Counted from the first letter of the stretch, positions 6,849 through 15,805 are shown. The stretch: DNA of 34,538 nucleotides from Candidatus Acetothermia bacterium (GCA_022683945.1 JAJHSH010000003.1:1-34538); one strand, 5' to 3'. The notes: generated from the sequence alone by a model not told the origin. Made by a program: numbers and translations.

Positions 6849-8987
6849 ATGGATCTCGTATATGTCTCAGGACTTGTCGGTCTGTTGACGCTGGGTTGGG
6901 TGGGGTACTTGATCGTCAGGGTACGTTCGTTTGACGAGGGCGAGGAGAAGATCCGCCAGCTCTCGGCGTATGTGCGTGAGGGGGCCGAAGCGTTTCTGAG
7001 AAGACAGTACTTCGTCGTGGGGGTCTTCTTGATCGCGCTTTTTATGGCTCTGTTTGTGATGGCGCTGGCAGGGTTGCTCAACGCTTGGGCCCCTTGGGCC
7101 TTTCTCACCGCAGGAGCTTTTTCTGGGCTCGCCGGCTATCTGGGGATGAAGATCGCCACAGCCAGCAATGGGCGCACCACAACAGCCGCCAAGCAGAGCT
7201 TAAACCGAGCGCTGCGCGTCGCGTTTGAGGCCGGCAGCGTGATGGGTTTTTCGGTTGTGGGTTTAGGATTGCTCTATATCAGCTTTTGGTTCGTCTTTCT
7301 CTATCATCTCCAAGTCCCACTACCAGAGATTGCCCAAGTGCTCTTGACATCCGCGATGGGAGCCAGCTCCGTAGCGCTCTTCGCGCGTGTCGGCGGCGGG
7401 ATCTTCACCAAAGCTGCGGATGTCGGCGCCGATCTCGCGGGCAAAGTCGAAGCGGGCATCCCCGAAGACGATCCGCGCAACCCCGCTGTTATTGCAGATA
7501 ACGTCGGCGATAACGTCGGCGACGTCGCGGGCATGGGCGCCGATCTCTATGAGTCTTACGTCGGCGCGATCATCGCCGCGGCAGCGCTGGGGATCTCGGC
7601 GTTCACCGGCTCTCCTCTGGTCTTGCAGAGCATCGCTTATCCGTTGTTGATCGCCGCTGTCGGGATTATCTGTTCTGTTGTGGGGAGCTTCTTGGTGCAG
7701 GCGCGCGAAGAGGCTTCACAGGGCGAGCTGCTCACCGCGCTGCGCCGGGGGGTCTATTCCAGTTCAGCACTGATTGCTCTCTTCGCGTTTATTCTGACAA
7801 TAGCGCTCTTCGGTTTTCAGTACTGGGGGCTTTATGTAGCGCTGCTCTTGGGGTTGCTGGCAGGAATTATTATCGGGTTCTCCGCCGAGTATTATACGTC
7901 GCAGCAGTATAGCCCAACACGTCAGATCAGCGCGACGGCTCAGACCGGCCCGGCGACCGTGATCATCAGCGGGCTGGCGACGGGGATGCTCTCGACCGCT
8001 ATCCCCGTTGTGACGGTCGTCTTGGCTATTGTCTTAGGCTATTTAGCAGCCTCTACCGGCGGAGGGGAAGCCGTCGGTCTCTTCGGGATCGGCATGGCCG
8101 CCGTGGGGATGCTCTCGACGCTGGGTATCACATTGGCCAGCGACGCCTATGGCCCGGTCGCTGACAACGCCGGCGGCATCGCCGAGATGTCTCATCAAAA
8201 GCCCGAAGTGCGCAAGCGCACCGATGCACTCGATGCTCTTGGCAACACCAACGCTGCTGTCGGCAAAGGGTTTGCTATTGGGTCGGCAGCTCTGACGGCG
8301 CTGGCGCTCATCACCAACTATCGCGATCAGGTCAAGGACCAGTTAGATGCGCTCGGAGGGCAGGCTGTCGCGTGGCTCAGCGGGCGCGTGACCATAGACG
8401 CCAAACAGATGGACCACGCACTCTCTCTCGGAGACCCGTATGTGCTCTTGGGGCTCTTCATCGGCGGGATGCTGCCCTTCTTATTCTGCGCGTTCACCAT
8501 GAGCAGCGTAGGACGTGCCGCGGGCAAGATCGTAGAAGAAGTCCGCCGACAGTTCAAAGAGATCCCCGGATTGCTGGAGGGCCGCGCTAAAGCCGACTAC
8601 TCCAAAGCCGTCGAGATCAGTACGAAGACGGCCCATCGCGAGATGGTCCTCCCCGCGCTCTTGGCCATTCTCGCCCCGGTGATCTTAGGGGTTCTCTTCG
8701 GGGCCGCGGCAGTCATGGGAGTCTTGGTGGGGTCGTTGGTGACGGGGTTTGTGCTGGCCCTCTTGATGGCCAATTCCGGCGGCGCGTGGGACAACGCCAA
8801 GAAATATATCGAAGAAGGGCACTTGGGCGGCAAAGGCTCTCAGGCCCACAAAGCCGCTGTCGTCGGAGACACCGTAGGCGATCCCTTCAAAGACACTTCT
8901 GGCCCTTCACTCAATATTCTCATTAAGCTGATGTCCATCGTTGCGCTCGTCTTCGTGGGACTGGTCATTCGATTTACGCTCTTTTAG
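6849..8987 (+). CDS. hppA: membrane-bound cation-pumping pyrophosphatase, K+-dependent type
   Basis: Couples PPi hydrolysis to H+ or Na+ export. The 712-residue protein is rich in transmembrane helices. It has the PPi/Mg2+ site motif D-V-G-A-D-L-A-G-K-V-E followed by E-D-D-P-R-N-P-A-V-I-A-D-N-V-G-D-N-V-G-D, plus the C-terminal G-D-T-V-G-D-P-F-K-D-T. The determinant G-N-T-N-A-A has Ala where K+-independent enzymes have Lys, so K+ dependence is expected. Whether it pumps H+ or Na+ cannot be settled by eye. The ATG at 6849 is chosen over TTG 6822, which would absorb the GGAGGGAG site. The last 4 nt overlap convergent nadB. Confidence 0.95.
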   Translation: MDLVYVSGLVGLLTLGWVGYLIVRVRSFDEGEEKIRQLSAYVREGAEAFLRRQYFVVGVFLIALFMALFVMALAGLLNAWAPWAFLTAGAFSGLAGYLGMKIATASNGRTTTAAKQSLNRALRVAFEAGSVMGFSVVGLGLLYISFWFVFLYHLQVPLPEIAQVLLTSAMGASSVALFARVGGGIFTKAADVGADLAGKVEAGIPEDDPRNPAVIADNVGDNVGDVAGMGADLYESYVGAIIAAAALGISAFTGSPLVLQSIAYPLLIAAVGIICSVVGSFLVQAREEASQGELLTALRRGVYSSSALIALFAFILTIALFGFQYWGLYVALLLGLLAGIIIGFSAEYYTSQQYSPTRQISATAQTGPATVIISGLATGMLSTAIPVVTVVLAIVLGYLAASTGGGEAVGLFGIGMAAVGMLSTLGITLASDAYGPVADNAGGIAEMSHQKPEVRKRTDALDALGNTNAAVGKGFAIGSAALTALALITNYRDQVKDQLDALGGQAVAWLSGRVTIDAKQMDHALSLGDPYVLLGLFIGGMLPFLFCAFTMSSVGRAAGKIVEEVRRQFKEIPGLLEGRAKADYSKAVEISTKTAHREMVLPALLAILAPVILGVLFGAAAVMGVLVGSLVTGFVLALLMANSGGAWDNAKKYIEEGHLGGKGSQAHKAAVVGDTVGDPFKDTSGPSLNILIKLMSIVALVFVGLVIRFTLF

Positions 8988-10489
8988 ATCTTCTCAATTT
9001 GGGATGTGCGATCTTTGTGCAGGACGATATGTGCCAGCCAGTCAGGGCTTTCTTCGGTGTAGTCGCGCCGGATATGCACACCGCGGCTCTCGGTGCGCAG
9101 GAGCGCGCTCTGCGCGATGAGACGACCTACGAGCGCCTCTTCTCCCATCTCCGTCAAGAGCGCGATGGCCTGCTCCAAGCCATCGTGGTCGCGCACCAGA
9201 CCAACAGAGTTCGTCATGATCTGTTGGAGCGTGGGAGGGAGAGCGCGGGGGCGCACTCTCCCTTGGAATTCTGAGACGTTGACGTTGATGGGCACGAGCG
9301 GCTCTGTGGTTTTGGCGGCCTCCCGCACGGCGCGCCGCGCAAAGACGAGACACTCTAGGAGCGAATTGCTGGCCAATCTGTTGGCCCCATGCACGCCCGT
9401 ACAGGCGACTTCGCCGACCGCATAGAGATTCTGAATATTAGTTTGCGCGTGGAGATCGGTGCGGACGCCCCCCAGCGTGTAGTGCGCTGCGGGAGCCACA
9501 GGGATGAGATGGCGCGCGGGATCGAGTCCGTGCGCTTTTAACATCTCCCAGATGTTCGGGAAGCGTTCGCGCAGCAGCTCTCTTTTAAGATGTCGCAGAT
9601 CCAAAAAGACGTGATCAGATTTTTCGGTGCGCATCTCTTCGAAGATGGCTCGCGATACGAGGTCGCGCGGGGCCAGCTCGGCGCGCTCGTCATAGCGAGA
9701 CATAAAGCGCTCGTGCCGAGCATTGAGCAGATAGGCCCCTTCCCCGCGGATCGCTTCGGTGATGAGCCAGCTGGGCGTTTGAGGCAGCGCCAGCGCTGTG
9801 GGGTGAAACTGCACGAACTCCATGTCCATCAGCTCCGCACCGGCTTGATAGGCCAGCGCGATGCCATCTCCCATCGTCCCCGGAGGGTTGGTTGTGCGTT
9901 CGTAGAGGGCCGCGGCGCCGCCGGTGGCGAGAATCGTGGCGCGTGCCCGCAGTAGTAGTAGCTCCCTTTCGCTTTGTATGCAGTTCGCGCCGTAGCAGAT
10001 ACCGTCCACAGCCAACAGCTTCGTGACATAGGCTCCTTCTAATAATTCTATAGGGCGATGCCGGGTCACCAACTGCGAGAGCTTCTCTACGATCTGTTTG
10101 CCGGTGGAACTGCCTCCCGCCTGAACGATTCTTCGACGGCTGTGCCCTCCCTCACGCCCCAGAAGATACTCTCGTCCAGCACGATCAAAGGGCACGCCCA
10201 ACCGCTCGATATCGCGGACGCAGTCCGGGCCTTCGCTCACCAAGACGGCGACCGCTTGGGGGTCGCAGAGCCCGCGCCCGGCGCGCAGCGTGTCTTCTAG
10301 ATGCAACTGGGGCGAGTCGTTCTCTTCGACGGCGGCAGCGATGCCTCCTTGGGCCCAAGCCGAGTTTGTCTCGGAGAGAGAGGCTTTGGTCAGCAAGAGC
10401 ACGCGCCCGTGCTCGCCGGCAAGCAGGGCGGCATAGAGACCGGCGATGCCGGCTCCAATAACGAGAAAATCGCAATCACGTGAATTCAT
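8984..10489 (-). CDS. nadB: L-aspartate oxidase
   Basis: FAD enzyme that oxidises aspartate to iminoaspartate, the first step of de novo NAD synthesis. At 501 residues it is near the usual length. The N-terminal dinucleotide motif V-I-G-A-G-I-A-G-L-Y-A-A is followed by the FAD/substrate block S-A-W-A-Q-G-G-I-A-A-A, the G-R-E-G-G-H-S-R-R-R-I region, and H-P-T-A-L and the A-A-H-Y-T-L-G-G-V active-site blocks. The C-terminal domain is shorter than in E. coli. nadA and nadC are not nearby. The start at 10489 is 11 nt from a TATAAT and has no ribosome-binding site. Confidence 0.95.
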   Translation of the reverse strand: MNSRDCDFLVIGAGIAGLYAALLAGEHGRVLLLTKASLSETNSAWAQGGIAAAVEENDSPQLHLEDTLRAGRGLCDPQAVAVLVSEGPDCVRDIERLGVPFDRAGREYLLGREGGHSRRRIVQAGGSSTGKQIVEKLSQLVTRHRPIELLEGAYVTKLLAVDGICYGANCIQSERELLLLRARATILATGGAAALYERTTNPPGTMGDGIALAYQAGAELMDMEFVQFHPTALALPQTPSWLITEAIRGEGAYLLNARHERFMSRYDERAELAPRDLVSRAIFEEMRTEKSDHVFLDLRHLKRELLRERFPNIWEMLKAHGLDPARHLIPVAPAAHYTLGGVRTDLHAQTNIQNLYAVGEVACTGVHGANRLASNSLLECLVFARRAVREAAKTTEPLVPINVNVSEFQGRVRPRALPPTLQQIMTNSVGLVRDHDGLEQAIALLTEMGEEALVGRLIAQSALLRTESRGVHIRRDYTEESPDWLAHIVLHKDRTSQIEKI

Positions 10490-10500
10490 CTTGGGTTCCG

Positions 10501-10528
10501 ATTATACAGAGATTCTCTATCGCCGCAA
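10501..10528 (-). promoter_or_regulatory. promoter of nadB
   Basis: Minus strand: TTGCGG (10528-10523), 16 bp, perfect TATAAT (10506-10501). The leader would be only about 4-5 nt, so nadB is nearly leaderless. Confidence 0.55.
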
Positions 10529-10555
10529 GTTGCGGGAGAGCCTTTATTGATTTAG

Positions 10556-10590
10556 ATTAGTAAGGGCGAAGCGACTTCGCCCTTACTAAT
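10556..10590. repeat. perfect 16-bp hairpin between divergent nadB and prfA
   Basis: A perfect inverted repeat, 10556-10571 against 10575-10590, with loop CGA; the core is GGGCGAAG/CTTCGCCC. It lies between two divergently transcribed genes and is not followed by a T run on either strand, so it is not a simple terminator. It looks like a dispersed palindromic (REP-like) element and may insulate the two genes. A short AATT tandem (10590-10605) separates it from prfA. Confidence 0.7.
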
Positions 10591-10609
10591 AATTAATTAA
10601 TTAATTACT

Positions 10610-11692
10610 ATGAATAAGATTCTCAAGAAGCTGGCAGAGCTGGTGCAGCAGTATCGCCTCTTAGAAGAGGATCTCGGACGCCCGGAGATCGTGCAGCGCT
10701 CGGATTATGTCAAACTCTCTCAAGAGTACGCCAAGCTCAAGCGCCCTGTAGAGATCTACGAGCGGCTCTTGGTCTTGGAGCGCACTACAAACGAAGCGCA
10801 AGAATTGCTCAATTCCGAGGGCGAGCTACGCTCGCTGGCTCAAGAAGAATTGGCGCTCGCGGAGAAGGAGCGGGCGCAGCTTTTAGAAGAAGTGCGCTTG
10901 CTCTTGGTTCCCCAAGACCCGCGCGATGCCGGCAGTGCCATCGTGGAGATCCGCGCCGGCGCCGGAGGCGATGAGTCGGCGCTCTTCGCCGCCGATCTCT
11001 TTCGCATGTACAGAAAATACGCAGAGTCTCAGCGCCTGCGTCTGGAAGTCTTGGACGCGCATCCCACGCCGCTGGGAGGATTCAAACAAGTCGCGTTTGA
11101 GATCGCGGGCCCCGGCGCTTATGGAAAGTTCAAATTCGAGAGCGGGGTCCATCGCGTGCAGCGTGTGCCGGAGACCGAAGCGCAGGGGCGTGTACACACC
11201 AGCACCGCGACGGTGGCCGTCCTCCCGGAGATTACAGTGGTGCAGATTCAGATCCGCGATGACGATCTGGAGATAGATACGTATCGTTCTGGAGGGCCCG
11301 GAGGGCAGAACGTCAACAAGCTCGAAACGGCTGTGAGAATCGTGCACAAGCCTACGGGTTTGGTGGTGACCTGCCAAGAAGAGCGCAGCCAGCACAAGAA
11401 CAAAGAAAAGGCCCTCAAGCTGCTGCGCGCCCGACTGCAAGAGAGATACGAAGCCGAGCAACAACAACAGATTACGCAACAGCGTCGCATCCAGATCGGC
11501 ACGGCCGCGCGCAGCGAGAAGATTCGCACCTATAACTTCCCGCAAAATCGCATGACCGATCACCGTATTGATTTGACGCTCTATCAGTTGGATCGCATTC
11601 TGGAAGGCGACTTGGCGGAGCTGGTGAACGCCCTACAGAGGGCCTATCGCGAGCAGCAGTTGGCCGAGCTGGAGGAGTCTCTTCTCATTTAA
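10610..11692 (+). CDS. prfA: peptide chain release factor 1
   Basis: Recognises UAA and UAG and triggers peptide release. The 360-residue protein has the catalytic G-G-Q at 231-233 (S-G-G-P-G-G-Q-N-V-N-K) and the RF1 codon-reading P-x-T as P-E-T (187-189) in R-V-P-E-T-E-A-Q-G-R; RF2 would have S-P-F. The ATG at 10610 is preceded by AT-rich DNA without a Shine-Dalgarno sequence. No prmC (the methylase usually next to prfA) follows; accD comes next. Confidence 0.97.
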   Translation: MNKILKKLAELVQQYRLLEEDLGRPEIVQRSDYVKLSQEYAKLKRPVEIYERLLVLERTTNEAQELLNSEGELRSLAQEELALAEKERAQLLEEVRLLLVPQDPRDAGSAIVEIRAGAGGDESALFAADLFRMYRKYAESQRLRLEVLDAHPTPLGGFKQVAFEIAGPGAYGKFKFESGVHRVQRVPETEAQGRVHTSTATVAVLPEITVVQIQIRDDDLEIDTYRSGGPGGQNVNKLETAVRIVHKPTGLVVTCQEERSQHKNKEKALKLLRARLQERYEAEQQQQITQQRRIQIGTAARSEKIRTYNFPQNRMTDHRIDLTLYQLDRILEGDLAELVNALQRAYREQQLAELEESLLI

Positions 11693-11768
11693 TTAAAGAA
11701 CAATTCTGAAGAATAGACGGTTTGGTCCAGCAGCGCAAGACTTGGATTTCCCCCGCCCCTACGCTTTG

Positions 11769-11777
11769 TGCTATAAT
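11769..11777 (+). promoter_or_regulatory. extended -10 promoter of accD
   Basis: TG-C-TATAAT (11769-11777), an extended -10 box with a perfect core and no good -35. The 16-mer CGCTTTGTGCTATAAT ending here is repeated exactly before the thioesterase gene at 23784-23799. AGGAGG (11793-11798) follows. Confidence 0.6.
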
Positions 11778-11809
11778 AAAAAGCCGTTAAGAAGGAGGGG
11801 TGGAGCACC

Positions 11810-12715
11810 TTGGCGATCTTTGGAAAAAAGTACTTTAAAGTCGAGCTCGACCGCCCGGAACGCAAGGACGACGAAACGCTCTGGATGAAGTGCAAGGCCT
11901 GCGGCGAACTCGTCTTCAAGAAGCGCGTCCGCGAGAATAATAATATCTGCCCCAAATGCGGCGAGTACTTCTTTCTCACCGCTCCCGAACGCATCGAACT
12001 CTTAGTAGATCCCGGCTCGTTTGAAGATATCTCTCGTCCGATCATTGCAGCAGATCCCCTACAGTTCACAGACGAAGACGGAAGCGCCTATCCCGAAAAG
12101 ATCAAGAAAGCCCAAGAAGAGACAGGGCTAGCCAACGAGATCATTATAGGGCAAGCGCGCATCGGCGGGTATCCCGTCATCTTGGCGGTCATGGATTTTC
12201 GCTTTATCGGCGGCAGCATGGGCTCGGTGATGGGCGAGCAGATCTGCCAAGCCATCCGACATGCTGTGAAAGAGCGCGCCGCTTTTGTTCTGATCTCCGC
12301 GACCGGCGGCGCACGGATGCAAGAGGGAATTCTCTCACTGATGCAGATGGCTAAAACGGCCTCGGCGCGCAAGATGCTCGCAGAGGCGAAGTTGCCCTTT
12401 ATCTCGATTATGACCTACCCCACGACCGCCGGCGTCGAGGCGAGCATCGCCAGTCTGGGCGACATCACGCTCGCCGAGAAAGGCGCGCTCATCGGGTTCA
12501 CCGGGCGCAGAGTCATCAAACAGACGATCCGCCAAGATCTCCCCGAGGATTTTCAGACCGATCGCTTTGCGTTTGAGCACGGCATGGTGGACAATCTCGT
12601 CAAGCGCGAGCAGTTGCGCGATGAACTCATTAGAGTGTTATCTCTCTTCGCACCGCTGCTCACCCAGAGCCCAGCCGTCGCTATAGAAGCGCACAAGAAA
12701 GAAGCCATCGTATGA
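11810..12715 (+). CDS. accD: acetyl-CoA carboxylase carboxyltransferase subunit beta
   Basis: Zinc-ribbon half of the carboxyltransferase that makes malonyl-CoA for fatty acid synthesis. The 301-residue protein has Zn ligands C28, C31, C47 and C50, and the acyl-CoA-binding motifs S-A-T-G-G-A-R-M-Q-E-G and G-G-S-M-G-S-V. The start is TTG 11810, 11 nt after AGGAGG; the nearby GTG at 11800 is out of frame. The stop overlaps the accA start by 4 nt (ATGA), so the two subunits are translationally coupled. The biotin subunits accB and accC are not in the window. Confidence 0.96.
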   Translation: MAIFGKKYFKVELDRPERKDDETLWMKCKACGELVFKKRVRENNNICPKCGEYFFLTAPERIELLVDPGSFEDISRPIIAADPLQFTDEDGSAYPEKIKKAQEETGLANEIIIGQARIGGYPVILAVMDFRFIGGSMGSVMGEQICQAIRHAVKERAAFVLISATGGARMQEGILSLMQMAKTASARKMLAEAKLPFISIMTYPTTAGVEASIASLGDITLAEKGALIGFTGRRVIKQTIRQDLPEDFQTDRFAFEHGMVDNLVKREQLRDELIRVLSLFAPLLTQSPAVAIEAHKKEAIV

Positions 12716-13686
12716 TCTACGAAGAACTGCAGCGACAGATTGAGCAGTTGCGAATCTTGAGCCGCAACGGGCTGGATCTCTCTGAAGAGATCGCGCAGCT
12801 CGAAGCGAAGCTCGCTGCCCTCAAGAGACAGACAGTCGCTCCCGCTCCCAGTCCCTCTCCAGCAACAGAACTCGATGACTGGGAGCGCGTCAAGCTCGCG
12901 CGCCATCCCAAGCGCCCCTATACGCTCGACTATATCAAATCACTGACCGAAGATTTCTATGAGCTGCACGGCGATCGTCTCTACGGAGACGACGCCGCCA
13001 TCGTCACGGGGTTGGCGCGCTTTGAAGGGCAGACGGTGGTCATCGTCGGCACGCAGAAGGGGCGCGATGCCACCGAGAACGTGAAGCGCAACTTTGGAAT
13101 GCCTCACCCCGAAGGCTATCGCAAAGCGCTCCGGGTGATGAAGCTGGGCGAACGCTTTGGGTTTCCCGTGATTACGCTCATTGACACCCCCGGAGCCTAT
13201 CCCGGTGTCGGCGCGGAGGAGCGCAATATCGGAGGCGCATTGGCCCAAAATATCTATGAGCTTTTCCATCTGAAAGTCCCGGTTATCGCGACGATCATCG
13301 GTGAAGGAGGCAGCGGCGGCGCGATCGCGCTCGCCGTCGGAGACCGTGTATTGATGCTGGAAAACGCGATCTATTCTGTCATCACGCCTGAAGGCTGTGC
13401 CGCGATTCTCTTTCGCGATGCGACCAAGGCCCCTGAGGCCGCGCGCGCGCTTAGGCTCACGGCCCCCCATCTGCTAAGATTGGGCGTGATCGACGAGGTC
13501 ATTCCCGAACCGCCCGGCGGGGCGCACCTCGAACCGGAGATGACCCTAGGAACGCTCAAAGAGGCGCTGCAACGCCATCTGTGCGAACTGCTGGCCCTGC
13601 CCGTAGAACTGCTGCTGAGGCAGCGCAGAGAAAAATTCCAAAAGATGGGCGTTTATGAAGAGATCCCAGAATCATCTTTAAGTTAA
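12712..13686 (+). CDS. accA: acetyl-CoA carboxylase carboxyltransferase subunit alpha
   Basis: Alpha half of the carboxyltransferase heterotetramer. The 324-residue protein has the N-terminal helix pair ending A-R-H-P-K-R-P-Y-T-L-D-Y-I, the block F-G-M-P-H-P-E-G-Y-R-K-A, L-I-D-T-P-G-A-Y-P-G-V-G-A-E-E-R and the oxyanion region G-E-G-G-S-G-G-A-I-A-L. Length is normal for AccA. It overlaps accD by 4 nt and precedes the Crp/Fnr gene by 38 nt. Confidence 0.96.
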   Translation: MIYEELQRQIEQLRILSRNGLDLSEEIAQLEAKLAALKRQTVAPAPSPSPATELDDWERVKLARHPKRPYTLDYIKSLTEDFYELHGDRLYGDDAAIVTGLARFEGQTVVIVGTQKGRDATENVKRNFGMPHPEGYRKALRVMKLGERFGFPVITLIDTPGAYPGVGAEERNIGGALAQNIYELFHLKVPVIATIIGEGGSGGAIALAVGDRVLMLENAIYSVITPEGCAAILFRDATKAPEAARALRLTAPHLLRLGVIDEVIPEPPGGAHLEPEMTLGTLKEALQRHLCELLALPVELLLRQRREKFQKMGVYEEIPESSLS

Positions 13687-13699
13687 ATTTTAAATTTAA
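13683..13699. promoter_or_regulatory. AT-only palindrome before the Crp/Fnr gene, possible operator
   Basis: TTAAATTTTAAATTTAA is a perfect palindrome of two 8-bp arms around one T. It begins at the accA stop codon and lies just upstream of a TATAAG (13702-13707) that could be a -10 box. AAGGAGG (13711-13716) then leads to the gene at 13725. A regulator binding its own promoter would look like this, but low complexity alone could also produce it. Confidence 0.35.
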
Positions 13700-13724
13700 G
13701 TTATAAGTTAAAGGAGGCGCAGAA

Positions 13725-14453
13725 ATGACTCGATCCGATCATCCGGCAGACTGTCGCGGCGAGTGCTCGTGGATCTTCTCCGAGTTGAACGAGCGGGGCA
13801 AGCAAGAGTTGCGTGTGATGGCCCGCCCGATCTCTTATGGCAAGAACGAGCTGGTCTTTCAAGAGGGCGAACCGGCCTTCGGCTTCTATATCATTTGCGC
13901 GGGCAAAGTGAAGTTAGCCAAACACACCTCCCAAGGGAAAAAACAGATTCTCAAGCTCTTGGGTTCCGGAGAGATGCTCGGCGAAAAATCCATGTTCGAT
14001 CGTGAAGTTTATTCGGCTTACGCTGAGACACTAGAAGAGGCGCGCTTGAATTTTTACGCGCGCGAGCCCTTTCTGGCGTTTCTGGAAAAATACCCGAAAG
14101 TGGCGCTCAAGATTATCGAAAAGCTCTCGCGCGAGATCAAAGCCTTTCAAGATCGTCTGGTCGAAGCGAGCTACGAGGGCAGCAACGAGCGTCTTGCTCG
14201 GATTCTCTTGATGATCGCGCAAGTCTATGGCGAGCCGACGGAGAAGGGGGTCTATATCGGTGTAGATCTCTCGCGTTCGGAGCTGGCCGAGCTGGCGGGG
14301 ATCTCTACCGAAACGGCGATCCGCACTCTCAGCCATTTTAAAGAACGCAGCTACGTCGAACTCGAAGGCCCGAAGATCTATATCCGCAGCAAAGAGAGCC
14401 TCAACGAGCTGGCCGAACCCTTTGAGATCAAACTGAAGGAGAATCTTATTTAA
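13725..14453 (+). CDS. Crp/Fnr family transcription regulator
   Basis: A 242-residue protein with an N-terminal cyclic-nucleotide-binding-type barrel (about 15-130), a dimer helix (125-150) and a C-terminal winged helix whose helix-turn-helix is about 184-207 (S-R-S-E-L-A-E-L-A-G-I-S-T-E-T-A-I-R-T-L). The Arg that binds the cAMP phosphate in Crp is not where expected (the stretch reads F-D-R-E-V-Y-S-A-Y-A), so cAMP is doubtful. Cysteines are few (C10, C14, C58), so an FNR four-cysteine cluster is not supported. The ligand is unknown. A good ribosome-binding site, AAGGAGG, precedes ATG 13725. Confidence 0.92.
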   Translation: MTRSDHPADCRGECSWIFSELNERGKQELRVMARPISYGKNELVFQEGEPAFGFYIICAGKVKLAKHTSQGKKQILKLLGSGEMLGEKSMFDREVYSAYAETLEEARLNFYAREPFLAFLEKYPKVALKIIEKLSREIKAFQDRLVEASYEGSNERLARILLMIAQVYGEPTEKGVYIGVDLSRSELAELAGISTETAIRTLSHFKERSYVELEGPKIYIRSKESLNELAEPFEIKLKENLI

Positions 14454-14479
14454 TAGGGACGAACGGTCGTGCGCCCCTA
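14454..14479. terminator. stop-to-stop hairpin between convergent genes
   Basis: TAGGGACGAACG pairs with a GTGCGCCCCTA-containing arm, with two mismatches in 12 pairs. It begins directly after the crp-family TAA (14451-14453) and ends on the reverse-strand TAG of the HD gene. There is no T tract, so it may be a palindromic repeat or a factor-assisted bidirectional terminator. Confidence 0.45.
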
Positions 14480-15766
14480 CGCAGAGAAGAGCGCGACGAT
14501 CTTATCGCGCAGCTCCTCCGGGAAACAGAGACGATCCTGACTGTAGGTCTTGTTGCGCACGGCGCGGGTGACGTCCGAAGCCTGAGAGAGCTCCACGAGC
14601 GCGCCTTTGTTGTCCAACAAAAAAATATTCTCTCCCGCCAAGAGTCCCTTGAGAAAGTAGCCCTCTTTGTAGGGATCGTCGGCGGCGCGGTCGAGCGCCA
14701 GATAATAACGGGGATCGAAGCCCGCGTCGCGGGCGAGTTGGACAAGCTTTTCAGCATAGTCTTGATATCGCGATTCATCTATGTCCAGTGTCTTAAAGAG
14801 CCGACGCTGCTGAAAGCGCTGGGCCAGATCCGAGAGAATTCTATCTGAGACACCGCACCAGCTCTTGACCGCGAAGAGCACCACCGTGTCGTCCAGAGCG
14901 AGATGGTCGTCGAGAGAGAGTTCTGTAGGGGTTACTAAAAGCTTTTGCAGCGGAGCGATCGCGGGCAGGTCATAGCCTGTACGCAGCAGATCGGCAGCGC
15001 GTTGGAGCATCTTGCGCATCAGCACATCAGCGGCGCGGGCCGTCTTGTGATGATAGACTTGCTGGTACATATAATAGCGCGCTAAGAGATAGCCCTCGGC
15101 GGTGTGCAGCCCCTTGCGCCAGTCGATCGCCAGCTCCCAGTCGTCGTTCTCTTGGACCAATCTCAAGCTGTGAATGAGCCAGTTGACGTCGAAATACCCA
15201 TACGTAACGCCGGTGCAAAGGCTGTCTCTGAGTAGATACTCCATGCGATCTACGTCCAATTGGCTGGAGAGCAACTTGACGGCAAACGCAGGCTTAAAAG
15301 TTCGATTGAAGAGCTGGGCGATCTGTTCGGGGTAGCGTGGGTTGGCTTCTGTGAGAACGCGATGGAGTTCGCTCTGGGGGTGGCGGACGATGCGCACCGT
15401 CCACGTCTCGTGGGGGATCTGGGCGAAATCTTCCAAGAGATGCGAAAACGGAAGATGGCCCACGTCGTGCAGGAGCGCTGCGGCCAAGAACAGTTCGCGA
15501 TCTTCGGCGAGCGTCCGCGCCAGCGGCGGGGGCGGGGCCAGCTCGGCAAAGTGCTCCAAGACGCGCTTCATCAAGAACGCGGTGCCCAACGCATGAGAGA
15601 AGCGCGAATGCGTCGCGCTGGGATAGACGATAGATCCTGCGCCAAGCTGTCGAATGTTTCGCAGTCGCTGCACCTGCGGGGTGTCAATCAGTTTTAGAAC
15701 GAGCGCGTCATGCGCGCGGTTGAATTTGATGAGATCGTGAACCGGATCGCGAAAGACCTTGTCCAT
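14477..15766 (-). CDS. HD-domain phosphohydrolase, dGTPase/SAMHD1-like
   Basis: A 429-residue protein of the COG1078 type. The metal site is complete: H53 in T-H-S-R-F-S-H, H100-D101 in L-L-H-D-V-G-H-L-P-F-S-H, and a later Asp in L-D-V-D-R-M-E-Y-L-L-R-D. The N-terminus D-P-V-H-D-L-I and V-Q-R-L-R-N-I-R-Q-L-G are typical. Known relatives hydrolyse dNTPs or other nucleotides; the substrate here is not determined. It converges on the Crp/Fnr gene and lies downstream of mutL on the same strand, but a mutL terminator and its own promoter separate them. Confidence 0.9.
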   Translation of the reverse strand: MDKVFRDPVHDLIKFNRAHDALVLKLIDTPQVQRLRNIRQLGAGSIVYPSATHSRFSHALGTAFLMKRVLEHFAELAPPPPLARTLAEDRELFLAAALLHDVGHLPFSHLLEDFAQIPHETWTVRIVRHPQSELHRVLTEANPRYPEQIAQLFNRTFKPAFAVKLLSSQLDVDRMEYLLRDSLCTGVTYGYFDVNWLIHSLRLVQENDDWELAIDWRKGLHTAEGYLLARYYMYQQVYHHKTARAADVLMRKMLQRAADLLRTGYDLPAIAPLQKLLVTPTELSLDDHLALDDTVVLFAVKSWCGVSDRILSDLAQRFQQRRLFKTLDIDESRYQDYAEKLVQLARDAGFDPRYYLALDRAADDPYKEGYFLKGLLAGENIFLLDNKGALVELSQASDVTRAVRNKTYSQDRLCFPEELRDKIVALFSA

Positions 15767-15776
15767 AGGCTACTAG

Positions 15777-15805
15777 ATTTTAGACGAGAATCCGTGAAAA
15801 GACAA
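15777..15805 (-). promoter_or_regulatory. promoter of the HD phosphohydrolase
   Basis: Minus strand: TTGTCT (15805-15800), 17 bp, TAAAAT (15782-15777). Ten bases lie between the -10 box and ATG 15766, with no ribosome-binding site, so the leader is about 3-4 nt. The -35 box overlaps the T-rich tail of the mutL terminator. Confidence 0.55.

Noticed and set aside
10883..11563. 226-codon minus-strand frame within prfA
   Set aside because: Antisense to a complete release factor with GGQ and PxT motifs; no independent ribosome-binding site or motif.
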